Part shown: piece by piece, positions 5,316 through 5,413 of the stretch
How the letters are laid out: every line of letters starts with the position of its first letter
Numbering within the stretch: position 1 is the stretch's first letter
DNA from: an uncultured Collinsella sp.
Lineage (GTDB): Bacteria; Actinomycetota; Coriobacteriia; Coriobacteriales; Coriobacteriaceae
NCBI GenBank assembly: GCA_900542325.1
Contig: UQMY01000055.1
Coordinates: 1 to 5,413 of the forward strand
Direction of reading: 5' to 3'
DNA length: 5,413 nt
Notes under the pieces: generated by a model
What the model was told of the DNA's origin: nothing
What the model saw: the letters and a program-made list of their open reading frames with translations, nothing else
The model's database searches: none
Program-made: the position numbers and the translations under genes

Positions 5316-5413
5316 CTACTGTAGCAACAACCAAGCAGCCCGTGCAATTCACCGCACTAAAGCGTTTTGTTCCGCCGTTCTACCGAACGGCGGACCGGCC
5401 GACGCTGCGCGAG
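5316..5413 (-). other. 3' end or trailer of an unseen minus-strand transcript; no gene assignable
   Basis: The three minus-strand frames entering from the right edge stop at TAG (5357-5359), TGA (5349-5351) and a TAG within the hairpin near 5380. The last coding codons of a neighbouring gene could end at any of them. The short peptides are Arg/Ala-rich and match nothing I recognise. I see no tRNA or known RNA gene signature. The terminator just downstream shows that this stretch is transcribed leftward. Confidence 0.4.
5372..5393. repeat. Perfect 9-bp hairpin in the right-edge transcript trailer
   Basis: CCGCCGTTC (5372-5380) and GAACGGCGG (5385-5393) pair perfectly around four bases. On the minus strand the stem is followed by AACAAAAC, so it is not a terminator itself. 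It lies 57 bases before the terminator at 5277-5315 and may be part of a structured 3' trailer or a small RNA. Confidence 0.7.

Noticed and set aside
5316..5413. tRNA gene at the right edge
   Set aside because: The hairpin does not fit a T-arm or anticodon arm, and there is no cloverleaf or CCA-proximal acceptor pairing.

Overview
The window is 5.4 kb of GC-rich bacterial DNA (about 63-75% G+C in the lines I sampled by hand). It is densely coding, and all four genes lie on the minus strand. Read in the direction of transcription (right to left) the order is: the end of an unseen transcript with its terminator; a ten-helix DMT/EamA-type transporter; a two-gene operon of an M20D-type metallo-amidohydrolase followed by an OFA/MCT-like major facilitator transporter; a 289-base intergenic region packed with large hairpins; and histidyl-tRNA synthetase (hisS), which runs off the left edge before its stop codon. 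The base composition, the clear Shine-Dalgarno sites, the U-tract terminators and the cysteine-rich HisRS insertion would suit a gut-type Coriobacteriia (Collinsella-like) or another high-GC Gram-positive anaerobe. This is inference; no marker in the window settles the taxon.

Right end (4226-5413): two canonical intrinsic terminators (5277-5315 and 4188-4213) bracket the DMT transporter, so it is probably a one-gene transcription unit. A good -35 hexamer begins inside the U-tract of the preceding terminator. The last 98 bases contain no assignable gene but do hold a perfect 9-bp hairpin.

Middle (1503-4225): the amidohydrolase and the MFS transporter are tightly coupled. Only three bases separate the amidohydrolase stop codon from the MFS start codon, and the MFS ribosome binding site is formed by the last two sense codons of the amidohydrolase. 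The simplest reading is import of an N-acyl or aminoacyl conjugate followed by hydrolysis of its amide bond, but the substrate cannot be read from sequence. A 7-bp inverted repeat upstream of the amidohydrolase start is a possible operator.

Left (1-1502): between the MFS stop and hisS lie three consecutive long hairpins (stems of about 25, 22+7 and 15 bp). None has the U-tract that the two ordinary terminators in this same window show. The middle one is a nested palindrome that can fold either as one long hairpin or as two short hairpins with complementary loops. The promoter-proximal one covers the place where the -35 box of the best hisS promoter candidate should be. This hairpin array is the most unusual thing in the window. 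The genes themselves are recognisable members of known families, and I found no convincing new multi-gene system.
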